64,000 nt of DNA, from the NCBI RefSeq assembly GCF_047654805.1, contig NZ_JASGIV010000001.1:2976001-3040000 (forward strand). Direction: 5' to 3'. A model generated the notes under the pieces. The model had not been told where the DNA came from, made no database searches, and saw only the letters and a list, made by a program, of their open reading frames with translations. Position numbers and translations under genes: made by a program. This document shows positions 1 through 8,558 of the stretch, piece by piece. Every line of letters begins with the position of its first letter. The stretch's first letter is position 1. Source of the stretch: Pelomonas sp047654805 (GTDB taxonomy: Bacteria; Pseudomonadota; Gammaproteobacteria; Burkholderiales; Burkholderiaceae_C).

Positions 1-522
1 GCGAACGAGACCATCACGATAGGCAGCAGTCGCAGCATCAGCGTCGGTGCCAGCGAGACCGCGACGGTTGCGTTGCAGCGCACGCACTCCGTGGGCGTCA
101 ACGAGACCATCGCCATCGGCGCCGCGCAGGAAGTGGTCATCGGCGCAGCGCAGACCGTTGCGGTTGGTGCGGCGCAAAGCATCAGCGTCGGTGCCAATCA
201 GAGCACGAGCGTGGGGGCCAACCAGAGCACCGACGTCGGCAGCAACCGCTCGATCAGCGTCGGCGGCGATCAATCAACGACCGTCGGCAAGGGGCGCAAT
301 GCCAGTGTCTCGAAGGACGACAGCCTCAAGGTTGGCAAGAACCTCGTTATCGACGCCGGAGACTCGGTGACGATCAAGACGGGCAGCGCCAGCATCACGA
401 TGAAGAAGGACGGAACCATCCAGATCAAGGGCAAGGACATCACGCTGCAGGGATCGGGAAAGATCAACGTCAAGGCGGACAGCGACGTGGTGGTCAAGGG
501 CTCCAAGGTCGGTATCAACTGA
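1..522 (+). CDS. vgrG: VgrG spike protein, C-terminal part only (5' end outside window)
   Basis: The frame is open from base 1 to the TGA at 520-522, giving 173 residues without a start. The visible part consists of short repeats of the type S(I/T)SVGANQS, about eight to ten residues each, ending in an alternating hydrophobic region that finishes with GSKVGIN. This is the gp5-like beta-helix needle tail typical of VgrG proteins, which form the trimeric spike at the tip of the T6SS tube. The downstream DUF6484, DUF2169 and DUF4150 genes are usual VgrG neighbours. The N-terminal gp27/gp5 OB domains lie outside the window, so a C-terminal effector extension can be excluded but nothing upstream can be judged. 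Confidence 0.88.
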   Translation, partial: ANETITIGSSRSISVGASETATVALQRTHSVGVNETIAIGAAQEVVIGAAQTVAVGAAQSISVGANQSTSVGANQSTDVGSNRSISVGGDQSTTVGKGRNASVSKDDSLKVGKNLVIDAGDSVTIKTGSASITMKKDGTIQIKGKDITLQGSGKINVKADSDVVVKGSKVGIN

Positions 523-533
523 GGACGCCAGCG

Positions 534-1067
534 ATGGATCGAGCCACCGACCCCTTCATCCCGCTCGTCGAAACGGCGGTGGACGACTTCGACGCCCTCG
601 AACGGCGCGACATGAGCAGCAGCCTGCACATGTCGCCCGCGATGCCCTATGCGGCACCCGCGATCGCTCGCCTGCGTGGCTTCGACCTGCTCGAGCAGCC
701 ACTGATCCATGCGCTCGCGGCCCATCCGGGAGAAGTGCTGGCCTGCCGCAGCACCGTGGTGCTGCGCCAGGCAATGGTCGGTCGCGACGTGCTCGTCTTG
801 TTCGAAGGTGGCGACACGCGAAAGCCCATCATCGTCGGCCTGATCGAGCCGGCTGCGCTGCAGCCGGCGGCACCGAGCCCATCAACAATCCAAGTGGATG
901 GTTCGGAGCGCCAGCTCATCGAGGCCGAACGCGAGATCGTGCTGCGCTGCGGCGACGCCAGCATCACGCTCACGCGTGCCGGCAAGGTCATCATCAAGGG
1001 CAACTACGTCTTGAGCCGCTCCACCGGCTACAACAAGATCAAAGGTGCCGCCGTCGACATCAACTGA
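534..1067 (+). CDS. DUF6484 domain-containing T6SS-associated protein
   Basis: The product has 177 residues and follows vgrG by 11 bases. The N-terminal half contains an OB-like region (around residues 60-105, ending in KPIIVGLIEP). The C-terminal half resembles the VgrG needle: DASITLTRAGKVIIKG, then YVLSRSTGYNKIKG and a final VDIN. This layout matches DUF6484 proteins found beside vgrG and DUF2169 genes. The similarity of its C-terminus to the end of the preceding VgrG suggests a spike-related or adaptor role, but the biochemical function of the family is not established. No signal peptide is visible, consistent with a cytoplasmic or T6SS-loaded protein. Confidence 0.8.
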   Translation: MDRATDPFIPLVETAVDDFDALERRDMSSSLHMSPAMPYAAPAIARLRGFDLLEQPLIHALAAHPGEVLACRSTVVLRQAMVGRDVLVLFEGGDTRKPIIVGLIEPAALQPAAPSPSTIQVDGSERQLIEAEREIVLRCGDASITLTRAGKVIIKGNYVLSRSTGYNKIKGAAVDIN

Positions 1068-1074
1068 CGCGGCG

Positions 1075-2127
1075 ATGTGGCAGGTCGACAACCGCACACC
1101 CTTCGCCGCCGAGCGCGGCTGGTTGCGTGACCGCGACGGCGCCGAGATCTGGGTCGTTGCGGTGAAGGCCACGTTTGACATCCGCCCTGACGGCACGACC
1201 GAGATCGCCAAGGAGCAGCCGGCGGTGCTGCGCCTGCCCGAACACTTCGGCGAGCCGGGGAAAAGCAGCATCAAGTACGACGCAGACCTGGTGCTCACGA
1301 AGAAGACCACCGACGTCATCGTCGTCGGCCACGCTTACCCGCCAGCAGGAGCGACGGTGACGCACGCCGATGTCGGCTTCAAGGTCGGCCCGGTGCAGAA
1401 GGTGCTGCGCGTCTTCGGTGATCGGCGCTGGCGCGCCATGGGCATGAGTGCGCCCGAGCCGTTCGAGAAGATGCCCATCATCTACGAACGCGCCTACGGC
1501 GGCACGGACCTGGCCTCCAAGACGCCAGAGAAGGACTGGGAGTGGCGCAACCCGGTCGGCGCAGGCTTTGCGACGAGCGGCAGCCATGCGAACGGTCTGG
1601 CGCTGCCGAACATCGAAGATCCGAAGCGCCTGATCGGCAGTTGGAGTGACCGGCCCGCCCCTGCCGGCTTTGGCGTGGTCGCGAGTCATTGGCAGCCGCG
1701 CGTCGGCTTTGCCGGCACGTACGACGACCACTGGATGAAGACACGCCAGCCGCTGCTGGCCGAAGATCTTGACGACCGCTATTTCCAGTGCGCGCCCGCC
1801 GACCAGCAGGCACCCGAGTTCCTGCGCGGCGGCGAGCCCGCGGTGCTGCTCAAGCTCACGCCTGGTGGCGAGCTGCGATTCACGCTGCCGAAACTCCACC
1901 TTGGTTTCGAGACCCGCTTCTACGACGGTGGCCGCCAGGTGCACCAGAACCGCAGGCTGCACACCGTGATCCTGGAGCCCGACTTTCCACGCGTCTCGCT
2001 CGTCTGGCACAGCGCCCTGCCCTGCCACTTCAAGGTGCAGAAGTTGGAACGTACTGTCGTTACCTTGAAGACCGACCTCAGCACTGGTGCGCCGCGCGCT
2101 GAACGGATCAACTTCGAACTGGCCTGA
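1075..2127 (+). CDS. DUF2169 family T6SS accessory protein
   Basis: The product has 350 residues. I place the start at ATG 1075 (MWQVDNRTPFAAERGW), 7 bases after the preceding stop. A longer reading from 1045 would overlap the upstream gene and adds nothing family-like. The N-terminus, the KSSIKYDADLVLTK segment and YERAYGGTD near residue 145 are characteristic of DUF2169. Proteins of this family are encoded with VgrG and PAAR-like effectors and are thought to help load DUF4150 effectors onto the spike; that role here is inferred from position. The gene lies 2 bases before the ketosynthase-like gene, indicating one transcription unit. Confidence 0.88.
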   Translation: MWQVDNRTPFAAERGWLRDRDGAEIWVVAVKATFDIRPDGTTEIAKEQPAVLRLPEHFGEPGKSSIKYDADLVLTKKTTDVIVVGHAYPPAGATVTHADVGFKVGPVQKVLRVFGDRRWRAMGMSAPEPFEKMPIIYERAYGGTDLASKTPEKDWEWRNPVGAGFATSGSHANGLALPNIEDPKRLIGSWSDRPAPAGFGVVASHWQPRVGFAGTYDDHWMKTRQPLLAEDLDDRYFQCAPADQQAPEFLRGGEPAVLLKLTPGGELRFTLPKLHLGFETRFYDGGRQVHQNRRLHTVILEPDFPRVSLVWHSALPCHFKVQKLERTVVTLKTDLSTGAPRAERINFELA

Positions 2128-2129
2128 AC

Positions 2130-3218
2130 GTGGCGAGCATGAACGACGCTGCGCTGATCATCAGCCTGGGTGCCACCACAGCGGTGGGCCAGGACGCCTG
2201 GGCCAGCGCAGCTGCGGTTCGCGCGGGCGTCAGCGGCTTCACGCAGCACCCCTACATGATCGACACCGCGGGCGAACCGATGCGGGCCGCCATCGCGCCG
2301 TGGATCGACATCACCGTGCAAGGCATCGACCGTTTCGAGGCCCTGCTTTTCCCTGCAATCGATGAGGCCCTGGCGACGCCCCTTCAAGCGTCCGTAGACG
2401 CCGGGCGTTGGGCAATTGCGTTGGGGCTGCCCAGTTCCCGACCGGGGTTGCCGGAGAACATTGGCCCCGAACTTCTCAAGCGAGTCAAGCGCCGCTACGC
2501 CAAACTGTTCAGCGCTGCGGCGGCCTTCAACGCCGGGCATGCCGCGGGGCTGTTCGCGCTGCAGGCCGCATGCGCCAAGCTGAGCCAAGGCGACCTGGAC
2601 GCCTGCATCGTCGCCGGTGTCGACAGCTGGATAGAACCTGAGACGCTTGAGTGGCTCGAATCCTGCGACCAGTTGCACGGCGCCGGAGCGCTCAACAACG
2701 CCTGGGGCTTCATCCCCGGCGAAGCCGGCTCAGCACTGCTGCTCGTGCGTGCCGCCGTCGCGAACTCTTTGAAGCAACCCGCACTGGCTTCGGTGCTCGG
2801 GGTGGGGCTGGCGAACGAGCCGAATCGGATCATGACCAACACGATCTGCATCGGTAAAGGGCTCACTGACGCATTCCGCGGCGCGCTGGCCTCGCTGCCA
2901 ATGGGCGGGGCGAGGGTCAGTGACACCTACTGCGACATGAATGGCGAGCCATACCGGTCCGACGAGTTCGGCTTCACGGCGTTGCGAACGAAGGAGCATT
3001 TCGCGTCGGTCTCTCACTTCACTGCGCCGGCCGACTGTTGGGGAGACGTTGGTGCAGCGGGCTCGCCGCTGCACTTGGCCCTGGCCTGCGCCGCAGCCGA
3101 GAAGGGCTACGCAAGTGGGCCTACGGCATTGGTATGGGCCAGCGCCACGACCGGTGAGCGCGCTGCGGCGCTGATTGCGTGCAGCGCACCGGGCACCCGG
3201 CGCGTGATGAGGAGCTGA
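2130..3218 (+). CDS. Ketosynthase (thiolase-fold)-like protein of T6SS cluster, probably non-catalytic
   Basis: The product has 362 residues, starting at GTG 2130 (an ATG three codons later is the alternative). The fold signature is visible: N-terminal IISLGATTAVGQDAW, mid-protein GDLDACIVAGVDSW, and WGFIPGEAGSALLLV, which matches the GFVxGEGA strand of beta-ketoacyl synthases. The segment that normally carries the nucleophilic cysteine (TACASG type) reads AFNAGHAAG, with no cysteine. I infer loss of acyl-transfer activity and a binding or chaperone function. KS-like proteins are known between DUF2169 and DUF4150 genes in T6SS clusters. It is 3 bases from the effector gene that follows. Confidence 0.75.
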   Translation: MASMNDAALIISLGATTAVGQDAWASAAAVRAGVSGFTQHPYMIDTAGEPMRAAIAPWIDITVQGIDRFEALLFPAIDEALATPLQASVDAGRWAIALGLPSSRPGLPENIGPELLKRVKRRYAKLFSAAAAFNAGHAAGLFALQAACAKLSQGDLDACIVAGVDSWIEPETLEWLESCDQLHGAGALNNAWGFIPGEAGSALLLVRAAVANSLKQPALASVLGVGLANEPNRIMTNTICIGKGLTDAFRGALASLPMGGARVSDTYCDMNGEPYRSDEFGFTALRTKEHFASVSHFTAPADCWGDVGAAGSPLHLALACAAAEKGYASGPTALVWASATTGERAAALIACSAPGTRRVMRS

Positions 3219-3221
3219 GCA

Positions 3222-4145
3222 ATGTCCGTCACCGTCAAGGTCAACGGCACCGCAAACTCTTTAGTGCACAAAGGCAGCAATGGCATCTCGACCGCCACGA
3301 TCCCCGATGTGTGCAAGACACCCTCACCCGGCGGACCGGTACCAATCCCGTACCCCAACATCAGTCAGTCGGCCACCCTAGACAAGGGCACCACGACCGT
3401 CAAAGCAGACGGCGGCATGATGATCGCCATCAAAGGCAGCGAATTCTCGCTATCCAACGGCGACAACGCTGGCGTGGCAGGTGGCGTCAAGTCATCTACC
3501 TTCATGAAGGAGAGTACCTGGATCCTGTACTCGTTCGACGTCAAGATGGATGGGAGCAATGCCTGCCGATTGACGGACAAGAAGTTTCAAAATCACGAGA
3601 ACACGGCCGACATGGCTGGAGAGATCCAGGCGATCGTCGCGTGGCGCATGGCGCAACTCCAGGAGATCGCATGTGAATGCAACGAAGAGATCAAGGACAA
3701 GAACGCTGACGGCACCGACAACGAGAGGAGCTGCCAGTTTCTTGGCGTCCTGAAACACAAGTGTTGCGAGGCCAAGATCCGGGATCACACGAGGCAAGGC
3801 TCGAAGTCCGGAGTCAAGGGCGAGACGGGCTACTCGGCCACCGGCACCCCGCCCACGGAGCTGAAAGGCCCCAGGGGTACTGCTGCACCGGCAGATTCCA
3901 GCTGGCCTGACGCCATCATCACCGACGGAAAAGGCAACCCACTGAAAGTCGTGGACTTCAAGTTCCAATGCCAACGCGGCGACTCGGATGGGTGGCGTGA
4001 GCAAGGGTGGACAAAATACAGCGGCGCCAAAGGGTCCAAGTTTCTTTCGCAGGAACACAAGTACAAGGACCTGAGCAAGCGGCTTGGCATCGACCCGAAC
4101 CAGCAGTCGCAAGCACCTGAGCTCATCACCAACGAGGATTGCTAG
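3222..4145 (+). CDS. PAAR-like (DUF4150) T6SS effector with PD-(D/E)XK-type nuclease C-terminus
   Basis: The product has 307 residues. Residues about 10-125 match the DUF4150 PAAR-like domain (TPSPGGPVPIPYPNI, then KGSEFSLSNGDNAG and VKSSTF), which caps a VgrG spike. A cysteine-rich linker (residues 149-182, including CEC and KCCEAK) leads to a C-terminal region with P229-D230 and D245-F-K247 in a beta-strand context (VVDFKFQ). That spacing is the PD-(D/E)XK pattern of restriction-endonuclease-fold toxins. DUF4150 attachment and the adjacent DUF3396 gene support an antibacterial effector delivered by this VgrG. Nuclease activity is inferred from the motif only; the toxin family is not identified. 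Confidence 0.78.
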   Translation: MSVTVKVNGTANSLVHKGSNGISTATIPDVCKTPSPGGPVPIPYPNISQSATLDKGTTTVKADGGMMIAIKGSEFSLSNGDNAGVAGGVKSSTFMKESTWILYSFDVKMDGSNACRLTDKKFQNHENTADMAGEIQAIVAWRMAQLQEIACECNEEIKDKNADGTDNERSCQFLGVLKHKCCEAKIRDHTRQGSKSGVKGETGYSATGTPPTELKGPRGTAAPADSSWPDAIITDGKGNPLKVVDFKFQCQRGDSDGWREQGWTKYSGAKGSKFLSQEHKYKDLSKRLGIDPNQQSQAPELITNEDC

Positions 4146-4148
4146 CCG

Positions 4149-5072
4149 ATGGACCTGTCTACTCTGGCCGTGCTCCACGCAGGCAAACTCGTTGCCCTAC
4201 CCACCATCAGCATCTGCGTCTACTTCTCGAAGCCGGCTCACGAAATCGCGCGACCGATTTGTGATGCGATGAACGCCTACGAAGACCTCGTCGGCCGCGA
4301 CAAGCTGAATCAATACTCGGCAAACAGCGGAGAGTGGCGTGCGCTGGCAAGAAAAAAGCTCGAGAAGGACATGGCCAAGCTCCGGGACTATCCGAGCGAC
4401 GTTCTCGGGTTCATCTTTGAATACAACTCCGATGACGTGATCGGCCGACCCGGATCCTACGGAGCCTACATCCACATCATTGAGAAGTTCCTGGAGTCGG
4501 AGCCACTCGCAACCAACTTTTTCCGGCTGGATTTCGACATCAGTTTCATCCAGCCTGACACGGTTGACCGTTTCGTCCGCTGGTACGGCGACCTCCTTGA
4601 GAAGTTGCCGTTTCACAGCAGCCATGCGGGGTACGCTTACAAGCGCTTGGACTGCTCCAAGGACAAAGCAGCGACCGGCGTGGACAGAAAGATCTCCAGG
4701 TACTACGGGTTCGATCCAGGCTACGAGCCGCTGCGTGACATGATGGCGGGACGTACCGGCAATCCGCAGTGGCTCAATGCTTTCGACATGACCCTGGTGG
4801 AACAACTGGGAGGCGAGGCACGCATCGCCAAGGCACTGCCAGAAAGCAGGCTGACAAAGCTGAAGAACGGCTTGTTGGTTCAAGGGGCGCCCATGCCACC
4901 CGTCGGCGATATCAATCGTCGTGCGCCCGACATCGGATCGATTCCAGAGATCGCCAGGCTCTTCAAGCCGCTGCGGACCCCTGTGTCGGCATTCAGAGGT
5001 CCCGTGAACGCGCAGGAATGGCTGGCTCGATACGACGAGTTGGAGAATCGACCATGGCGCCCATCGACGTGA
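4149..5072 (+). CDS. DUF3396 (type VI immunity family) protein, probable immunity to the upstream effector
   Basis: The product has 307 residues, starting 3 bases after the effector stop. The sequence resembles DUF3396, a family annotated as type VI immunity: ISICVYFSKPAHEI near the N-terminus, FFRLDFDISFI mid-protein, then YYGFDPGYEP and a C-terminal RLFKPLRTPVS segment. No signal peptide or membrane segment is visible, which fits neutralisation in the cytoplasm. Its position directly behind the DUF4150 toxin makes it the likely cognate immunity protein. The last 19 bases overlap the next gene, so the two are translationally coupled. Confidence 0.75.
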   Translation: MDLSTLAVLHAGKLVALPTISICVYFSKPAHEIARPICDAMNAYEDLVGRDKLNQYSANSGEWRALARKKLEKDMAKLRDYPSDVLGFIFEYNSDDVIGRPGSYGAYIHIIEKFLESEPLATNFFRLDFDISFIQPDTVDRFVRWYGDLLEKLPFHSSHAGYAYKRLDCSKDKAATGVDRKISRYYGFDPGYEPLRDMMAGRTGNPQWLNAFDMTLVEQLGGEARIAKALPESRLTKLKNGLLVQGAPMPPVGDINRRAPDIGSIPEIARLFKPLRTPVSAFRGPVNAQEWLARYDELENRPWRPST

Positions 5073-5818
5073 GTGCGCGGCCATTCACTTGCGCCTATTT
5101 GCCTGCGCAAGACCCCAATGAGACACGCATCGAATTCAGCTTTCGATCCCTGGACAGCGGTTCGAGCAAAAAGGTGGCAAGCGACATCGCGGCGTTGATG
5201 ACGTCGGTAGCAATCGTGGGAAGACGTGGCGGATTCAGCGGTGAGCAGTTCCATCCGAGGGAATCCAGCGTCATCCTCAATGGGCACCGGAACCTGGCTG
5301 GCGACCAGTTTCACTGGTCATTTGCGCACATGAATGTCGGCGACGGACTGATCCTCACCCTGGAGAACCTAGCCCACGGATTGCATTGCCGCAACAGCCA
5401 TTTGGAGGGCGTGAGGATCTGGACGGCATTCAGCGACCAGGGCCACGGTCCGGCCACTCGGGAGGTGAAGGTCTATCAGCCATTGCCCTACGAGTACAAA
5501 TTGGACGTGAGGTCGCCGACCGTCGTCGTTGACGTTGAATTTGTTGACCGACAGGACGCGGAGCGCTGGCAGCCATGCCGAGATGAGTTCGACGCGTGGT
5601 ATTTGGTCGCGGCCGCTGCAGGATTCTCGGACGAGGAATTTCGCCCGTCGGAAGAGGTCGCGATCGTGCTGGAGAACGAACTGCAGATCACTTCCATCGG
5701 GATGCAGGTGGTCTACGGGCGCTCGCGGGTTGGCAGGTCTGGCTTCCAGGTGCTCACGAACATGCTGACTAGCTTTCACTACGGGCTCGGCGGGTTGGCG
5801 CTCGTTGAAATCACCTGA
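5054..5818 (+). CDS. Hypothetical protein overlapping the immunity gene (possible second immunity or accessory factor)
   Basis: The product has 254 residues, starting at ATG 5054 inside the end of the DUF3396 gene in another frame. I do not recognise the family. The sequence looks like a soluble alternating alpha/beta protein with no signal peptide or membrane segment. It may contain two related halves: VASDIAALMTSVAIVGRRGGFS with GEQFHPRE near residues 40-70, and DEFDAWYLVAAAAGFS with DEEFRPSE near residues 175-200. Such an internal duplication would give a two-lobed protein. Translational coupling to the immunity gene suggests a role in the same effector module. Confidence 0.6.
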   Translation: MAPIDVSARPFTCAYLPAQDPNETRIEFSFRSLDSGSSKKVASDIAALMTSVAIVGRRGGFSGEQFHPRESSVILNGHRNLAGDQFHWSFAHMNVGDGLILTLENLAHGLHCRNSHLEGVRIWTAFSDQGHGPATREVKVYQPLPYEYKLDVRSPTVVVDVEFVDRQDAERWQPCRDEFDAWYLVAAAAGFSDEEFRPSEEVAIVLENELQITSIGMQVVYGRSRVGRSGFQVLTNMLTSFHYGLGGLALVEIT

Positions 5819-6105
5819 CGGGAGCCCATCAACTTGGCCTGGCCCTTGCGCCGCTGAGCGTGCTGATGCCAAGCCAGCCACCTCGGGTTTGCTCCAACGC
5901 ATGCGGCACCGCTGATCATCGCGCTCGGTGGGCGTGGCCCTTTTATCGAGAGGTGCGGAACTGGCGCTGCCGATGCCGGACTGGCGTGCACCGCAGCGCA
6001 ACGAGGGCCCGGAGGGCCATCACCTGACGACGCCCGCGTGACCTTCGGCCATTGTTGCCCTCGCCGTGCAGAGCCAGCATCGCCGGGCTTTCCGCCACCA
6101 GCGCC
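5819..6105. other. Intergenic stretch between effector module and kinase block
   Basis: No convincing gene is seen in these 287 bases. Open frames crossing it lack plausible starts and show no family resemblance. It may contain the promoter for the hypothetical protein and kinase genes that follow, but no clear -35/-10 pair could be assigned. Confidence 0.4.
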
Positions 6106-6657
6106 ATGCCCACCGCCGCCAACGCCGACGTCTTCGCCCAGCCTCACTGGCGTGTCATCGCCTGCGGCTTCGACACCGAACGATGGTTCAACGACGGCCA
6201 GGCCGTCGGCACCGGCGGGATCGCCAATCCACAGCCCGAGCGGCTGCCCGGCGGCCAGTACTACTACCGTTTCGCCAGCAGCACCGCATCGCGTGAATCG
6301 CAGTTGGGCGGCGGCTGGTGGATCGACTTCGAGAGCTTCAACACCATCCGCCGCTTCGCCACCGACAACGACTACAGCTTGCGCGAAGCGGCGCGCTTGA
6401 TGCTGGCCCTGCCCTATGCCTGGACCCGCGTGGACCGCCTCGTACGCGCACTCCTGCGCGAGCCCCTGCGCGCCTACGCGGGCGCTGGCAAGCCGGCCCA
6501 GGGCGCGGACCAGGGCGCCGACCGCGGTACCGCATGGATTCCCACTCAGCATGTGCGCGTGCGCCAACTCTATGTGCCGGGTCTGTTCATTCGCGGTCAC
6601 AGGCCGCAGCTGTACGAAACCGTGTTCGACCAACCTGTGCAGTTGACAGCGCTCTAG
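6106..6657 (+). CDS. Hypothetical protein upstream of the T6SS Ser/Thr kinase
   Basis: The product has 183 residues, starting at ATG 6106 (MPTAANADVFAQPHW). An earlier TTG at 6052 is possible but adds low-complexity residues. I do not recognise the family. Visible features are a WRVIACGFDTERWFNDGQ segment, GGQYYYRF, GGGWWIDFESF near residue 70, and a C-terminal VRVRQLYVPGLF. No signal peptide or membrane helix is evident. It ends 13 bases before the kinase gene. Proteins unique to T6SS loci often sit here and could be immunity or effector-like, but nothing in the sequence proves that. Confidence 0.55.
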   Translation: MPTAANADVFAQPHWRVIACGFDTERWFNDGQAVGTGGIANPQPERLPGGQYYYRFASSTASRESQLGGGWWIDFESFNTIRRFATDNDYSLREAARLMLALPYAWTRVDRLVRALLREPLRAYAGAGKPAQGADQGADRGTAWIPTQHVRVRQLYVPGLFIRGHRPQLYETVFDQPVQLTAL

Positions 6658-6670
6658 CTCTGAGCCTCGC

Positions 6671-8554
6671 ATGAACTCAAGCGACGACGAGCCAACCCAG
6701 CTGATCCCACGCCAGCCCGACGCGCCCCAGGGGAGCGAGGACCGGACTCTCGTGCTGCCGCCCGGCACGCTGCCCAGCGCTGCGCCCGAGGTCGCTGACA
6801 GCACCATCCACACCGGCACGCCCGCGACCCTTCACCCTCTGACTTCGCCCTCCACCAGCGGCCTGCCGGGACTGCCGCGAGGCAGCGTGGTCGGAGCTGG
6901 CGGCGAGACGGTGCGCCAGGTGGGCCGCTACATGGTGCAGTCGCGCCTGGGCCGCGGCGGCATGGCGACCGTCTACAAGGCGCTCGACCCGTCGATAGGC
7001 CGCGCGGTGGCGATCAAGTTCCTGCATGCCTCGCTGGCCGAAGACGAGGAATGCCGAGTGCGCTTTCTGCGCGAGGCGCGCGCCGCTGGCGGCCTATCGC
7101 ACCCGAACATCGTCATCGTCCATGACGTAGGCGAGATCGAAGGTCGCCCCTACATGGCGATGGAGCTGATCGAAGGCCAACCGCTCTCCGACCTGCTGGA
7201 CAAGCAGACCCCGTTGGCTGTTCGCGATGCGGTCATCATGGGCATGCAGCTCGCTCGCGCGCTGGGGTATGCGCACGAGCGCGGCATCGTCCACCGCGAC
7301 ATCAAACCCAGCAACATCATGGTGCTGGCCGACGGTAGAACGGTGAAGGTAGCCGACTTTGGCATCGCCCACATGGATGACGGTGCCAACCAGCGCACCC
7401 AGGTCGGAGAGGTACTGGGGACACCGCAGTACATGTCACCCGAGCAGACGCGCGGCGAAAAGCTCGACGGCCGCTCCGACCTGTTCTCCGCCGGCGTCGT
7501 GCTGTATCAGATGCTGACCGGCAGGCGCCCCTTCGCCGGTGACAACCTGGTAGCGCTAGCCGGCAAGATCGCCAACGACGCACCGGCCCCACTGGCCAAG
7601 GCGCGGCCCGACGCACCGGCCTCGCTGCGGCGCGTGGTTGACCGCTGTCTGGCCAAGCGACCCGAGCAGCGCTTCCAGAACGGCAAAGAGCTGGCCGACG
7701 CACTCGCCAAGGTGCTGGCCGAAATCGATGAGGCTGCACGCGAGCGCAGCGGGCCGCGCATCGTCTCGCTGCGCGTGCGCTGGGCGCTGGCGATGGCACT
7801 GGTCGTCGCCGTAGTGATGGGCATCACCGCGACGGTGGTCGCTCAGCGCCAGTACGCGGCTCTGATGGACCAGGCACTGCAGTACGGCAGCTCGCAAGCC
7901 CGCTTCATCGCGCGTCAGTACGCCGACAAGGCGCTCAATGACGAATGGGAGGTCATCGACGTGGCACTGCAGGACATGATGCAGACTCGCGACTTCGAGC
8001 GCATCGTCGTCATGGATGCCAATGGCACGACGCGGGCAGCCAGCAACGCGGCGCTGGTCGGCAAGCCCTACAACGTCGCCGGCACGGAACTGCTGAGCCG
8101 CTTCGCTGGCGGTGCACATGCGGTGCGCTACCAGGCAAGCGGCGAATCGGTACTGGGCTTCGAGGCGCCCATCACCTTCCAGGACAAGCTGGTCGGCCGC
8201 GTCGCCCTGGGCATCGCCGAGAAGCCGCTGACGCAGGTGGCGCGGCTGTCCATCGCCTTGATGGGGCTGTTGCTGCTCGTCACGGTGCTGGCCGTCGCCG
8301 TCGCGATGTACTTCCTGATGGACTGGATCGCCAAGCCGGTCAAGCTGGTCAGCGAGTCTATGGCCGAGATCGGCCAGGGCCTTTTCGCCACTCGCATCGC
8401 GGAAACACGCAACGACGAGTTCGGCCAACTGTTCTCTGCCTTCGACGCCATGGCAGCCGCGTTGCAGGCTCGGCTGACGCCCGCAGAGCCCGTGGCGGCC
8501 ATGCCCGCCGATCCGCCCCCCGAGCCGCCCCTCGAGGCGAAGCCCGGCGGCTGA
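6671..8554 (+). CDS. Transmembrane Ser/Thr protein kinase (T6SS-associated, PpkA-like N-terminus) with periplasmic sensor and C-terminal HAMP
   Basis: The product has 627 residues. The kinase domain spans about 86-350: glycine loop GRGGMAT (94-100), lysine in VAIKF (K116), catalytic HRDIKPSN (208-215), DFG (229-231) and TPQYMSPEQ (251-259), so all key residues are present. A helix at about 371-391 is followed by a roughly 135-residue extracytoplasmic segment. A second helix (about 530-557) leads into a HAMP-like region ending in a proline-rich tail with no further output domain. In T6SS a kinase phosphorylates the FHA protein and a PP2C phosphatase reverses this; both partners are encoded at 13.1-15.5 kb. 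Activation by an envelope signal is inferred from the topology. Confidence 0.9.
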   Translation: MNSSDDEPTQLIPRQPDAPQGSEDRTLVLPPGTLPSAAPEVADSTIHTGTPATLHPLTSPSTSGLPGLPRGSVVGAGGETVRQVGRYMVQSRLGRGGMATVYKALDPSIGRAVAIKFLHASLAEDEECRVRFLREARAAGGLSHPNIVIVHDVGEIEGRPYMAMELIEGQPLSDLLDKQTPLAVRDAVIMGMQLARALGYAHERGIVHRDIKPSNIMVLADGRTVKVADFGIAHMDDGANQRTQVGEVLGTPQYMSPEQTRGEKLDGRSDLFSAGVVLYQMLTGRRPFAGDNLVALAGKIANDAPAPLAKARPDAPASLRRVVDRCLAKRPEQRFQNGKELADALAKVLAEIDEAARERSGPRIVSLRVRWALAMALVVAVVMGITATVVAQRQYAALMDQALQYGSSQARFIARQYADKALNDEWEVIDVALQDMMQTRDFERIVVMDANGTTRAASNAALVGKPYNVAGTELLSRFAGGAHAVRYQASGESVLGFEAPITFQDKLVGRVALGIAEKPLTQVARLSIALMGLLLLVTVLAVAVAMYFLMDWIAKPVKLVSESMAEIGQGLFATRIAETRNDEFGQLFSAFDAMAAALQARLTPAEPVAAMPADPPPEPPLEAKPGG

Positions 8555-8558
8555 CGCC

